Source: GCA-2731375 sp964344935 (lineage in GTDB: Bacteria; Pseudomonadota; Alphaproteobacteria; GCA-2731375). From it: a DNA stretch of 64,000 nt. The notes beneath the pieces were generated by a model that had not been told where the DNA came from, did not search any database, and worked only from the letters and a program-made list of their open reading frames with translations. The stretch spans positions 1 to 64,000 of the forward strand of contig CAYFPL010000009.1 of NCBI GenBank assembly GCA_964344935.1, given 5' to 3'. Below are positions 45,196-53,561 of the stretch, one piece after another (the first letter of the stretch is position 1; the number at the start of each line of letters is the position of its first letter). The position numbers and the translations under genes were made by a program.

Positions 45196-45426
45196 TTAGC
45201 TTTTTGCCGTCTCGTCCTTGGCGACGCTGGCTTCGACCGTCTTGGCATCGTCGCCTGGCGCGGCCTCTTGCGGTTGGGAGGCGATTTTGTCGTCGTCGGC
45301 CATACCGGCCTTGAAACTCTTGATCCCCTTGGCCATGTCGCCCATCAGGGCCGAGAGCTTACCCCGGCCGAACAGCAGCACGACCAACAGCACGACGATG
45401 GCAATCTGCCAAAAACTCAAACCCAT
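45196..45426 (-). CDS. tatA: Sec-independent protein translocase TatA
   Basis: A 76-residue pore-forming Tat component. The sequence MGLSFWQIAIVVLLVVLLFGRGKLSALMGDMAKGIKSFK is the canonical membrane helix, FGRGK hinge and amphipathic helix. I start at ATG 45426, with GGAG 8 bases upstream; the frame is open 24 codons further but that part is intergenic. It begins the tatABC unit, 133 bases after scpB. Confidence 0.96.
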   Translation of the reverse strand: MGLSFWQIAIVVLLVVLLFGRGKLSALMGDMAKGIKSFKAGMADDDKIASQPQEAAPGDDAKTVEASVAKDETAKS

Positions 45427-45559
45427 GAGATTAACTCCATTCGCGGGGTTGCAATGATACCGGGGGCGGTCTTTCGCACCCCTGAAATTTGCCGGCAATA
45501 TGGCAGAAGCCTAGGCCGGACGCAACGTACCCTGAATATGGTGTCGCCCCCGCTTGGCG

Positions 45560-46273
45560 CTAGCCTTGAATATCGATGATCTCGGCTGAAGTGGTTTTGT
45601 CTTCCGAACCCGCATTCGCTTCGGGCAGCGTACTTTGGCTGCCATCGTCGCCCTCTTCCAAGGGATCTTCGGGTTCCTTGTGCGAAAGGGGCAGAAGGTC
45701 GGTGCGCGCCTGCCCTTCCAGCAACCCGGCGGCTTTCAATTCATCCAGGCCCGGCAGATCCTTGGTGCTTTGAAACCCGAAATGCTCGAGAAACCCTTCT
45801 GTGGTGCCGTAGGTCACAGGCCGGCCCGGGGTTCGCCGCCGGCCGCGAATGCGGACCCAGCCCAGTTCCATAAGCAGATCAAGCGTACCTTTCGAAAGGC
45901 TGACGCCGCGCACCTCTTCTATCTCCGCGCGGGTGACTGGCTGGTGATAGGCTGTGATCGCTAGGGTCTCCAATGCGGCGCGGGAAAGTTTGCGTGTCTG
46001 CTGACGATGCTCTTCCAGCAGGAAATGAAGATCCGGCGCCGTTCGCAGGGCCCACTTGCCGGCCACCTGTACCAGATTGACGCCGCGGTTCTCGTAGAAT
46101 TCCGACAACTCCGCCAACAGGGCCGGTACATCCGCGCCGTCCGGCAGTCGCGCCGCCAGGGAGGCGATATCCAGGGGCTCGGTGGCGGCGAACAGCAACG
46201 CCTCCATCATGCGCAGGTGGTCAGCCGCACTTTCCATTTCAGGGCCGTTCCCCATTTCGTTTTCCATACTCAT
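45560..46273 (-). CDS. scpB: Segregation and condensation protein B
   Basis: A 237-residue SMC-condensin accessory protein with two winged-helix domains. Family marks are MMEALLFAATEPLDIASLAARLP, the ALETLAITAYHQPVTRAEIEEVRGV motif (in pieces), and GRRRTPGRPVTYGTTEGFLEHFGF. An acidic disordered tail of about 45 residues follows, as in alphaproteobacteria. It starts with a 4-base overlap with scpA. It acts with ScpA to close the SMC ring in chromosome segregation. Confidence 0.93.
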   Translation of the reverse strand: MSMENEMGNGPEMESAADHLRMMEALLFAATEPLDIASLAARLPDGADVPALLAELSEFYENRGVNLVQVAGKWALRTAPDLHFLLEEHRQQTRKLSRAALETLAITAYHQPVTRAEIEEVRGVSLSKGTLDLLMELGWVRIRGRRRTPGRPVTYGTTEGFLEHFGFQSTKDLPGLDELKAAGLLEGQARTDLLPLSHKEPEDPLEEGDDGSQSTLPEANAGSEDKTTSAEIIDIQG

Positions 46274-47091
46274 GACGGATCTCTTCCCCTGACGTACAGC
46301 GGCCCGAAGTTTTGCCCTTGGCGCAGGTTCAAGCGGCCTTGCTTGGCCAACTCCAACGATGCCGAAAATGTCGACGCCAGCGCAGAACGCAGTTCCATAC
46401 CGACCTTTAATTCATCTGGCAGGAACGCTTCCAGGCTGGCCCAATCGGGCATGCTCCCCAGCACCGCCGAAAGCCGGCGCACCGCCTCCTCCACAGACAT
46501 GATCGTGGGCGGGCGGGGCGTGATAGAGGCCACCTCGGAACGGTCCACTTGCCCCACATAAGCCATCAACAGCTCATAGAGGCTACATTCATAGCGGGAT
46601 TTGCGAATGACCGTGATGCCTTCCGGCTCGCCCCGGGGGAAGACATCGACGCCCAGGCGTTCTCGCTGCATCAAGGTTTCCGCTGCCTCGCGCATGGCTT
46701 CCAGGCGCAACAGTTGATGCTGCAGCCGGGCGGCCAGTTCCTCGCCCGTGGGTTCCTCGTCACCGGGTTGTGGCGGCAACAGCAGCCGCGATTTCAAATA
46801 GGCAAGCCAGGCGGCCATGACCAAATAGTCGGCGGCCACTTCCAAACGCATTCGCCGCGCCTCGGCAATGAAACCCAGATACTGTTCCGCCAGATCCAAA
46901 ATAGAGATGCCAGTCAGGTCCAGTTTCTGCTGCCGCGCCAGGGTCAGCAACACGTCCAACGGACCTTCATAGCCCTCCAGGCTGACCTGAAAGCCCCCTG
47001 TCCGCCCGGCGGCCTGGTGCGGATCGGGGGGCGGTCCTTCGAAAGGCTCCGCTTCCGACCTTTCCTCGTTGGAATTACCCTGCTGGTTCAT
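46270..47091 (-). CDS. scpA: Segregation and condensation protein A
   Basis: A 273-residue kleisin that bridges SMC heads. The kleisin N-terminus is FQVSLEGYEGPLDVLLTLARQQKLDL (in pieces), followed by YLVMAAWLAYLKSRLLLP, and the C-terminal winged-helix region with SMPDWASLEAFLP then FSASLELAKQGRLNLRQ. I start at ATG 47091 (MNQQGNSNEE); a TTG 12 codons earlier is possible. It lies between nagZ and scpB, the common alphaproteobacterial order. Confidence 0.92.
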   Translation of the reverse strand: MNQQGNSNEERSEAEPFEGPPPDPHQAAGRTGGFQVSLEGYEGPLDVLLTLARQQKLDLTGISILDLAEQYLGFIAEARRMRLEVAADYLVMAAWLAYLKSRLLLPPQPGDEEPTGEELAARLQHQLLRLEAMREAAETLMQRERLGVDVFPRGEPEGITVIRKSRYECSLYELLMAYVGQVDRSEVASITPRPPTIMSVEEAVRRLSAVLGSMPDWASLEAFLPDELKVGMELRSALASTFSASLELAKQGRLNLRQGQNFGPLYVRGRDPS

Positions 47092-47170
47092 ACTCGGGAG
47101 TATACGCGATCCGGACCCACGCCCCAAGCTGATAAACGCAATATCTTGTGGGTAACTTTTCTCCAGGCCG

Positions 47171-48184
47171 CTAGATAGACGACATTATCTCGTCCAAACG
47201 GGCCTGAAGTTCCGCCGCCGGCAGGGCCTCCCCCGGACGATTGAAAAGCATGGCCCGCCGCCATCGTTCCAGGCCTAAATCCGCCAACTTACCGCAGGCT
47301 GCGGCGACAGATTGCATCTCCTCGGCCTTGCCGTTGCAATGCAAAGCGACATCACACCCTGCCGCCAGCGCCCCTGCAGCCCGCTGCCCAATTTCGCCGC
47401 CCAAGGCTTGCATGGACAGATCGTCCGTAAACAATAACCCTTCGAATCCAATCTGCCCGCGGATCACATCTGAAATAATTCGGCTTGAAAGGGTTGCCGG
47501 AAAATCCGGATCCAGATCGGGATAGAGGACATGCGCCGTCATGCCCAGGGGCAGATCCGCCAAGGCTATGAAGGGTTGGAAATCCCTTTCCGCCAACTCC
47601 TTTGACTTGGCCGGCACAACGGGCAGTTCCAGGTGACTGTCCACGGTGCCACGGCCGTGACCGGGCATATGCTTGATGACGGGCAGTACGCCACCCCGGG
47701 ACAGGGCCTCCGCCTGAATACGCCCTAGCCGGGCCACTGTGGCCGGATCAGCAGAAAAGGCGCGGTCGCCGATGACCTGGTGCCCAGCAGGGTCCGCAAC
47801 ATCCAAACAGGGCACGCAGTTTACACTGATACCCAGCTCCGCCAGCTCCAGGGCCATAAGCTGGGCATTTATCTCGACTGCGGCTTCCGCCTGTTCGACC
47901 TCTAGGCTGCCCAGAGTGGCGGCCGCAGGCACCTTGCGCCACGGCGGTGTGGACAACCTTTGCACCCGGCCGCCTTCGTGATCCATCATGACGGGCGCAT
48001 CCTGACGACCGACGGACTGGCGCAGATCATTGGTCAATCGGCGGATCTGTTCTGGCGATTGACAATTTCGCTTAAACAGGATGAAGCCTAGCGGGTCGCA
48101 CTCGCGGAAGAAGGCAGCTTCCGCCGGCAGCAGGTCAGGACCGGCACAACCGAATACAGCGGCTAATGGTGCGTGCGAAGGCAT
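47171..48184 (-). CDS. nagZ: Beta-N-acetylhexosaminidase NagZ
   Basis: A 337-residue cytosolic glycoside hydrolase family 3 enzyme that removes N-acetylglucosamine from recycled muropeptides. The NagZ histidine loop is KHMPGHGRGTVDSHLELP, and the nucleophile Asp lies in LLFTDDLSMQALGG. PVMMDHEGGRVQRL is the substrate-binding N-terminal motif. The length agrees with the family (about 335-345). It sits between the SPOR gene (32 bases upstream) and scpA. Confidence 0.95.
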   Translation of the reverse strand: MPSHAPLAAVFGCAGPDLLPAEAAFFRECDPLGFILFKRNCQSPEQIRRLTNDLRQSVGRQDAPVMMDHEGGRVQRLSTPPWRKVPAAATLGSLEVEQAEAAVEINAQLMALELAELGISVNCVPCLDVADPAGHQVIGDRAFSADPATVARLGRIQAEALSRGGVLPVIKHMPGHGRGTVDSHLELPVVPAKSKELAERDFQPFIALADLPLGMTAHVLYPDLDPDFPATLSSRIISDVIRGQIGFEGLLFTDDLSMQALGGEIGQRAAGALAAGCDVALHCNGKAEEMQSVAAACGKLADLGLERWRRAMLFNRPGEALPAAELQARLDEIMSSI

Positions 48185-48216
48185 CGATCGGTCGACCCTG
48201 GTCCGCTCTGGAGTGT

Positions 48217-49299
48217 CTATTTCCCCGGAGGGACGATGATGCAGTCCTGTCCCGCGGCCCTTAATTTGGCACAGGCCGCCCGGGCCGTGGCTGCATCGGG
48301 GAAATCGCCGGCCTGCACCCTGTAATAGATGCCCCGGCTACCCAAATCCGCCCGCGCCATATGAGGCTTCAGCGGGCCTAGGATGGTGTTGTGTTTCTTC
48401 AACATATTCGCCCAGACGGAATTCGCCCGTTTCGTGGTGCGATATGAAGCCATTTGTATGCGGAAGGCGCCTTTCGTCGGCTTGGCCGAAGTTTTTGCCG
48501 CACTTGGTGCGGCTTTCTTCGCGGGTGGCGCTTCTGCGGCCTTCACAGGCGGCTTTGCCGGCGCCTTGGTCGGCGCCGCCGTCGCCGGTTGCGCGGGTTG
48601 CGTTGCTTCCGCCGTCTTGGCTTCGGGCAGCTTCGGCGGTTTGGCTGGCGGCGGCGTCAGCTTTTCGGTGACGGGTTTCTTCGCCGCCGTCGCGTCTTTT
48701 GCCGGCGTGGGCGAAATGGCAGGCGGCGCCATATGCTCCTTGACCGGCTCTGCCTTGACGGGCGTCTGCTTCGCCGCTGCCACTTCCTTGACCGCCGGCG
48801 GCTTGGGTTCCGATTTCGGCGTCTCTTCGGCTTTCGGCTTTTCAGGCGTGGCCGCCGCCTGTTGGCTTTCTTCTTTCTTGCTTTCTTCTGGCTTGGCGAG
48901 CGCAGGGGCCTCTGGGGCCTCCTTGGGCTTTTCCGTCGGGGCCACAACGGTTTTCGGCTCCTCTGGCTCTGGTGCCAGCTTTTCCTTGGCGGGAGCTTCG
49001 TTCTTGGGCGTTATCCGCTCGAACACCAGCTTGTCCTGATTGGGGATTTTCAACCCGCCCGGATCCTCCGGCTTTTCCTTGACCGGTCCCGGTTCCGCCC
49101 TGACCAGGGGAACTTCGACGGTTTCCGTTTCAGAGACGTCATCGCGCTGCAAGGCATACCAGGCTGCCACGCCAAATACCGCTGCCATACCGAGGGCGGC
49201 CCCGATACCGCCCAGCCGACCCCACTTTGACAGGCCGCCGCCCTCTACGAAATCGTCGTCATCTTCTTCCCAATGAGCATCCGGTTCGTTTGCAGACAT
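48217..49299 (-). CDS. SPOR-domain envelope protein
   Basis: A 360-residue single-span inner-membrane protein. An acidic cytoplasmic start (DAHWEEDDDDFVEGG) precedes a transmembrane helix at about 29-50. A long Pro/Ala/Lys/Glu-rich low-complexity periplasmic linker follows (about 75-275), and then a C-terminal SPOR domain (AFRIQMASYRTTKRANSVW ... YYRVQAGDFPDAATARAACAKL). SPOR domains bind denuded glycan strands at division sites. It lies between argS and nagZ, the usual location in alphaproteobacteria. It is FtsN-like in layout but not demonstrably FtsN. Confidence 0.88.
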   Translation of the reverse strand: MSANEPDAHWEEDDDDFVEGGGLSKWGRLGGIGAALGMAAVFGVAAWYALQRDDVSETETVEVPLVRAEPGPVKEKPEDPGGLKIPNQDKLVFERITPKNEAPAKEKLAPEPEEPKTVVAPTEKPKEAPEAPALAKPEESKKEESQQAAATPEKPKAEETPKSEPKPPAVKEVAAAKQTPVKAEPVKEHMAPPAISPTPAKDATAAKKPVTEKLTPPPAKPPKLPEAKTAEATQPAQPATAAPTKAPAKPPVKAAEAPPAKKAAPSAAKTSAKPTKGAFRIQMASYRTTKRANSVWANMLKKHNTILGPLKPHMARADLGSRGIYYRVQAGDFPDAATARAACAKLRAAGQDCIIVPPGK

Positions 49300-49359
49300 G
49301 GGAACCCTTCCCTGGTCAGTGCAACACCTGCGTCGCGGGAACCGCCGGCCCTTTCGGCT

Positions 49360-51111
49360 TTACATGGACTCAGCCGGTTCCACTCCCATGATCGCCAAGC
49401 CTGACGCCAATACGAACGCCACGCCCTGGATCATTGCCAGCCGCGCACTGGTCACGGCCGGATCGTCAGACATGATAAAGCGCAGCGAAGGATCGGCGTT
49501 ACCTTTGTTCCACAACGCATGAAAATTAGACGCTAACTCATTCAAATAAAAGGCAATTCTGTGCGGCTCCCTGGCCTGAGCGGCGATTTCCACGGCCCTG
49601 GGCCAGGCCGCCAACTGCTTGATCAGGTCCATTTCCGCCGAATCAGTCAGGCGGCCAAGGTCGGCTCCGCCGAGGCTCTGCACGCTTAAATCCAGTTCCG
49701 GAAGTTCATCGGCGGCACGGCGGAGGACTGAACGAATGCGGGCATGGGCGTACTGCACATAAAAGACGGGATTGTCCTTGGATTGCTCCGTCGCGGCGTC
49801 AAAATCGAAATCCAGCGGCGCATCGTTCTTCCGAGTCAGCATCATGAACCGCACGACATCCCGGCCAACTTCATCCACCAGTTCGCGCAATGTGATGAAG
49901 GTGCCCGCCCGCTTCGACATCACCACCACCTCGCCGCCGCGCAGCAGGCGCACCATCTGGCAAAGGCGCACGTCCAGACTGCCCTCGCCGCCGCTCAAGG
50001 CCTTGACGACGGCATTCAGCCGCTTGACATAGCCGCCATGGTCGGCACCCAGGACATCCACCATCTGCAGAAAACCGCGCTGTAGTTTGTCATGGTGATA
50101 GGCCACGTCCGCGGCGAAATAGGTCCAGGTCCCGTCTGACTTTTGCAACGGCCGGTCCACGTCGTCACCGAATTCACTGGATTTGAACAATGTCTGGGGC
50201 CGGGGCTCCCAATCTTCCGGAATCTTGCCCTTGGGCGGCTCCAGGACACCAGTATAGATCAGGCCCCTGTCACGCAGGCTGGCGACGCCGCTTTCAATGC
50301 CGCCTTCCTTGTGCAAGCTTTCTTCGGAAAAGAACACTTCCTGTTCGATGCCCAGGGCGGCCAAATCGGCGCGCACCAGGTCCATCATGGCGTCGACTGC
50401 AAAACCGCGGAAATCTGCGAGCCAGTCCGCCTCCGTCAGGTCCTGCCATTTTTCACCATCCCGCTCCGCAATCGCCTTGCCGACGGGGATCAGATACTCG
50501 CCGGGATACATGCCTTCGGGAAAAGCGCCGATATCCTCGCCAAGGGCCTCGCGATAGCGCCGATGCACCGACCGGGCCAGTTCGTCCACCTGCACGCCGG
50601 CGTCGTTGATGTAGTATTCCTTGCACACGTCATAGCCCACCTTGGCCAACAGGTTGGCCAGCGCGTCGCCATAAACGGCGCCCCTGACGTGGCCGATATG
50701 CAACGGTCCCGTGGGATTGGCAGACACATACTCCACATTGATCTTTGTGCCAGCCGCGATATCGGAGTCTCCATACGCAGGGCCGGCTGCGAGCACATCG
50801 CCCAGTCGGTCACGCCAGAAATCGTCTGCCAGGCGCAAGTTGATAAAGCCGGGCCCGGCGATATCGGCCGCCGTTACCGCCTCCAAACCGGCCAACCGTT
50901 CGGCCAGGGGGGCCGCGATGTCCCTTGGCTTCATGCGGGCCTGCTTGGTCAGGACCAGGGCCGCATTGGTGGCCACATCCCCATGGCTCGGATCACGGGG
51001 CGCTTCCACCGCCAGATTGGCAAAATCCATGCCGGCGGGCACGACCCCGTCATCAGCCAGGCCACCGATCATCTCGATGACTTGGGCGCGGATATAAGCG
51101 TAAGGGTTCAT
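49360..51111 (-). CDS. argS: Arginyl-tRNA synthetase
   Basis: A 583-residue class I aminoacyl-tRNA synthetase charging tRNA-Arg. The HIGH motif is HIGH at 138-141 in PTGPLHIGHVRG. The KMSKS-equivalent region is VVMSKRAGTFITL. The N-terminal additional domain and the C-terminal DALR anticodon-binding region (ARIRSVLRRA, FYLNELASNFHALWNKG) are present. The length is normal. It is 16 bases after dgt and 60 bases before the SPOR gene. Confidence 0.97.
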   Translation of the reverse strand: MNPYAYIRAQVIEMIGGLADDGVVPAGMDFANLAVEAPRDPSHGDVATNAALVLTKQARMKPRDIAAPLAERLAGLEAVTAADIAGPGFINLRLADDFWRDRLGDVLAAGPAYGDSDIAAGTKINVEYVSANPTGPLHIGHVRGAVYGDALANLLAKVGYDVCKEYYINDAGVQVDELARSVHRRYREALGEDIGAFPEGMYPGEYLIPVGKAIAERDGEKWQDLTEADWLADFRGFAVDAMMDLVRADLAALGIEQEVFFSEESLHKEGGIESGVASLRDRGLIYTGVLEPPKGKIPEDWEPRPQTLFKSSEFGDDVDRPLQKSDGTWTYFAADVAYHHDKLQRGFLQMVDVLGADHGGYVKRLNAVVKALSGGEGSLDVRLCQMVRLLRGGEVVVMSKRAGTFITLRELVDEVGRDVVRFMMLTRKNDAPLDFDFDAATEQSKDNPVFYVQYAHARIRSVLRRAADELPELDLSVQSLGGADLGRLTDSAEMDLIKQLAAWPRAVEIAAQAREPHRIAFYLNELASNFHALWNKGNADPSLRFIMSDDPAVTSARLAMIQGVAFVLASGLAIMGVEPAESM

Positions 51112-51127
51112 CTTACGGAATGGGTCC

Positions 51128-52273
51128 TCAGCTTTGTTCGCCGAAATGGCGGCGGTGTTCTTCCAGGGCGAAACGGTCTGTCATGCCAGCAATAAAGTCG
51201 GCCACGCGCCGCGGCGTATCGGGCCGATGGGCACCGCGGATGCGGGGCAGATGTTCCGGATGCGCCGTATACAACCCGAATAATTCCCTGACAACCCGGC
51301 GTGCCATATCGGTCATCTTATTGACCCTGGGGTGTCGGTACATTTCCGTGCGCAGGAACTGTTTCAGGACCGCTTGCGCCTCGGTCATGGGCGCCGAGAA
51401 CGCAATCACGGCCTCCGGCAGGGCGCGCAAATCTTCCACTTTGTGCGCGTTGGCGCCGGCCAATCGGGCCCGGCTTTCGGCGATAACGTCATTGACCATT
51501 TCGCCGATCAGGCGGCGCACCGTTTCATGGGCCAATTGCTCCCGGCTCATCTCCCTATGGCTTTGCCGAAGTTCTTCAATGATGGGCGCCACCAAGGGAA
51601 CCTGCGCCAAATCCTCGGCCAGGAACAACTCGGCCCTGAGCCCGTCGTCAATGTCGTGATTGTCGTAGGCGATATCGTCGGCCAGGGCGGCAACCTGGGC
51701 CTCTGGTCCTGCAAAGGTGAAAAGCTCTAAGTCATGCTGGGCGATATATTCCGCCGTCGCCAGTGGCAGGGGATCGTCCAACACCGGACCATTGTGTTTC
51801 ACCGTACCTTCCAGGGTTTCCCAGGTCAGGTTGAGCCCGGGAAATTCAGCGTAACGGTGCTCCAACAAGGTAATCACCCGCAGGGCCTGGGCATTATGAT
51901 CAAAACCGCCATGGGGCGTCATCAGATCGTCAAGCACCTCTTCACCTGCATGGCCAAAGGGGGTGTGGCCCAGGTCGTGAGCCAGAGCCAGGGCCTCGGC
52001 CAAATCCTCGTTCAGGTGCAGGGCACGGCAAATGGAGCGGGCGATCTGCGCCACTTCCAAGGAGTGGGTCAGCCGCGTGCGGTAATGATCGCCTTCGTGA
52101 TAGATGAAAACTTGGGTCTTATACTGCAGGCGGCGAAATGCTGCCGAATGGATAATCCGGTCCCGGTCGCGTTGAAAAGCTGTGCGCATGGCACTTTCCG
52201 GTTCGGAATGCAGCCGGCCCCGGCTCTTGGCCGGGTCGGAGGCAAAGGGTGCGAGGTGTGTGGGGTGCGTCAT
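51128..52273 (-). CDS. dgt: Deoxyguanosinetriphosphate triphosphohydrolase-like protein
   Basis: A 381-residue HD-domain dNTPase that splits dNTPs into deoxynucleoside and triphosphate. The N-terminal DRDRIIHSAAFRRLQYKTQVF, the first metal motif YRTRLTHSLEVAQIARSI and the HD pair in ALALAHDLGHTPFGHAGEE are all present. The third metal Asp is in ALADDIAYDNHDIDDGL. I start at ATG 52273 (MTHPTHLAPF); a TTG three codons earlier is in frame. It is divergent from erpA and upstream of argS. Confidence 0.93.
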   Translation of the reverse strand: MTHPTHLAPFASDPAKSRGRLHSEPESAMRTAFQRDRDRIIHSAAFRRLQYKTQVFIYHEGDHYRTRLTHSLEVAQIARSICRALHLNEDLAEALALAHDLGHTPFGHAGEEVLDDLMTPHGGFDHNAQALRVITLLEHRYAEFPGLNLTWETLEGTVKHNGPVLDDPLPLATAEYIAQHDLELFTFAGPEAQVAALADDIAYDNHDIDDGLRAELFLAEDLAQVPLVAPIIEELRQSHREMSREQLAHETVRRLIGEMVNDVIAESRARLAGANAHKVEDLRALPEAVIAFSAPMTEAQAVLKQFLRTEMYRHPRVNKMTDMARRVVRELFGLYTAHPEHLPRIRGAHRPDTPRRVADFIAGMTDRFALEEHRRHFGEQS

Positions 52274-52371
52274 CGGCGGCAACCTAAACCTATTTCAGGC
52301 CACAGGGAACCGATTGACTTTCCCGCCACTCTTCTTACATTCAATTAACTTTGTGGGGATAAGGTTTAGAG

Positions 52372-52698
52372 ATGTCTAGTGTGACACTTACAGGGGATGC
52401 TGCCAAACGCATCGCCTTTCTCATGCAAGAGGAAGGCGCCGATGCCAAACTGCGTATCGAGGTGCAAGGCGGCGGTTGTTCTGGTTTCAGTTATGGTTTC
52501 CGCTTCGATACGGAAGTCCACGACGACGACCTGGTGATCGAGCAGGACGAGGCGGTCGTTCTGATCGATGAAACATCCATGCAATTCCTTGGCGGCGCTA
52601 AGATCGACTATGTAGACGATCTGATGGCCGCCGCATTCAAGATCGAGAATCCCAACGCCTCCTCCGCTTGCGGCTGCGGCACATCCTTCGCCATCTAG
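52372..52698 (+). CDS. erpA: Fe-S cluster insertion protein ErpA
   Basis: A 108-residue A-type carrier with the three cysteines in VQGGGCSGFSYGF and SACGCGTSFAI. The SVTLTGDAAKRIAFLMQEEG start and the GGAKIDYVDDLMAAAFKIENPNA core match ErpA more closely than SufA/IscA. It delivers clusters to late apoproteins. It is divergent from dgt, with 98 bases between starts, and 21 bases before the exonuclease gene. No Rrf2-like box is visible upstream. Confidence 0.9.
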   Translation: MSSVTLTGDAAKRIAFLMQEEGADAKLRIEVQGGGCSGFSYGFRFDTEVHDDDLVIEQDEAVVLIDETSMQFLGGAKIDYVDDLMAAAFKIENPNASSACGCGTSFAI

Positions 52699-52719
52699 GC
52701 CCCTATTCGAAAGGCGGCC

Positions 52720-53496
52720 ATGAAGATCGCCACCTGGAACGTCAATTCGATCAAGGCCCGGTTGCCGCGCGTGGTTGAATGGCTGCAGGCGGCACAGCCC
52801 GATGTGGCCTTACTGCAGGAGTTGAAGGTCACGGACGAGGCCTTCCCCCGCGATCCCATCGAGGAACTGGGCTACAACATCGAAACGCATGGGCAAAAGA
52901 CCTATAACGGCGTTGCCATCCTTTCGAAGCGGCCCATCGAAGATGTGCAGCGCGGTCTGCCTGGCGACGACGATGACGAACAGGCCCGCTATATCGAAGC
53001 CACGGTAGATACTGTGCGCGTCGCCTCCATCTACCTGCCCAACGGCAATCCTGTCGACAGCGATAAGTTTCCCTACAAACTGTCCTGGATGGACCGCCTG
53101 ATTGAACACGCTAAGGAATTGCTGCGCCTGGAAGAGGCCCTGGTGCTGGGCGGGGATTATAATGTCATCCCCGAAGACCGGGATTGCTATGACCCGCCTG
53201 GGTTTGCTGATGATGCCCTGTGCATGCCAGAAAGCCGGGCCCGGTGGCGAACCCTGTTATATCTGGGCTTGACGGAAGCTTTCCGGGCCCGCCATCCGGA
53301 TGTTTCCGCCTACAGTTACTGGGATTACCAGGGTGGCGCCTGGCAGAAAGACCATGGCGTGCGTATCGACCATCTGCTGTTGAGCCCGCAAGCGGCCGAT
53401 CGCCTGGGCGCGGTGGAAATCGACCGCGGTCCCAGAGGCAAGGAACGGCCTTCGGATCACACGCCCGTGTGGTGCGAAATTGAGGAATCTGCATAA
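52720..53496 (+). CDS. xth: Exodeoxyribonuclease III
   Basis: A 258-residue DNA-repair nuclease (AP endonuclease/3'-5' exonuclease) of the EEP superfamily. Catalytic stretches are MKIATWNVNSIKARLP, LLQELKVTDEAFP (metal Glu), IYLPNGNPVDSDKFPYK, LGGDYNVIPEDRD (Asp/Asn pair), SYWDYQGGAWQKDHGVRIDH and the final RPSDHTPVWCEI (Asp-His). All catalytic residues are intact and the length is normal. It is preceded by erpA in the same direction. Confidence 0.94.
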   Translation: MKIATWNVNSIKARLPRVVEWLQAAQPDVALLQELKVTDEAFPRDPIEELGYNIETHGQKTYNGVAILSKRPIEDVQRGLPGDDDDEQARYIEATVDTVRVASIYLPNGNPVDSDKFPYKLSWMDRLIEHAKELLRLEEALVLGGDYNVIPEDRDCYDPPGFADDALCMPESRARWRTLLYLGLTEAFRARHPDVSAYSYWDYQGGAWQKDHGVRIDHLLLSPQAADRLGAVEIDRGPRGKERPSDHTPVWCEIEESA

Positions 53497-53519
53497 TAGT
53501 ATGGATTCAATGATGGCCT

Positions 53520-53534
53520 GCCGTTGCCAACGGC
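53520..53534. repeat. 15-bp palindrome after the xth gene
   Basis: GCCGTTG-C-CAACGGC has perfect 7-bp arms and lies 24 bases after the xth stop and 28 bases before the cyclase start. It may be a weak terminator hairpin (without T-run) or an operator for the cyclase gene. Confidence 0.35.
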
Positions 53535-53561
53535 CTTGGTAGCCATTCCCTGGGAGCAGTT

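Noticed and set aside
48454..49230. Long Arg-rich open frame opposite the SPOR gene
   Set aside because: Its composition is the antisense mirror of the Pro/Ala/Lys linker; the minus-strand SPOR protein has a clear membrane span and domain.
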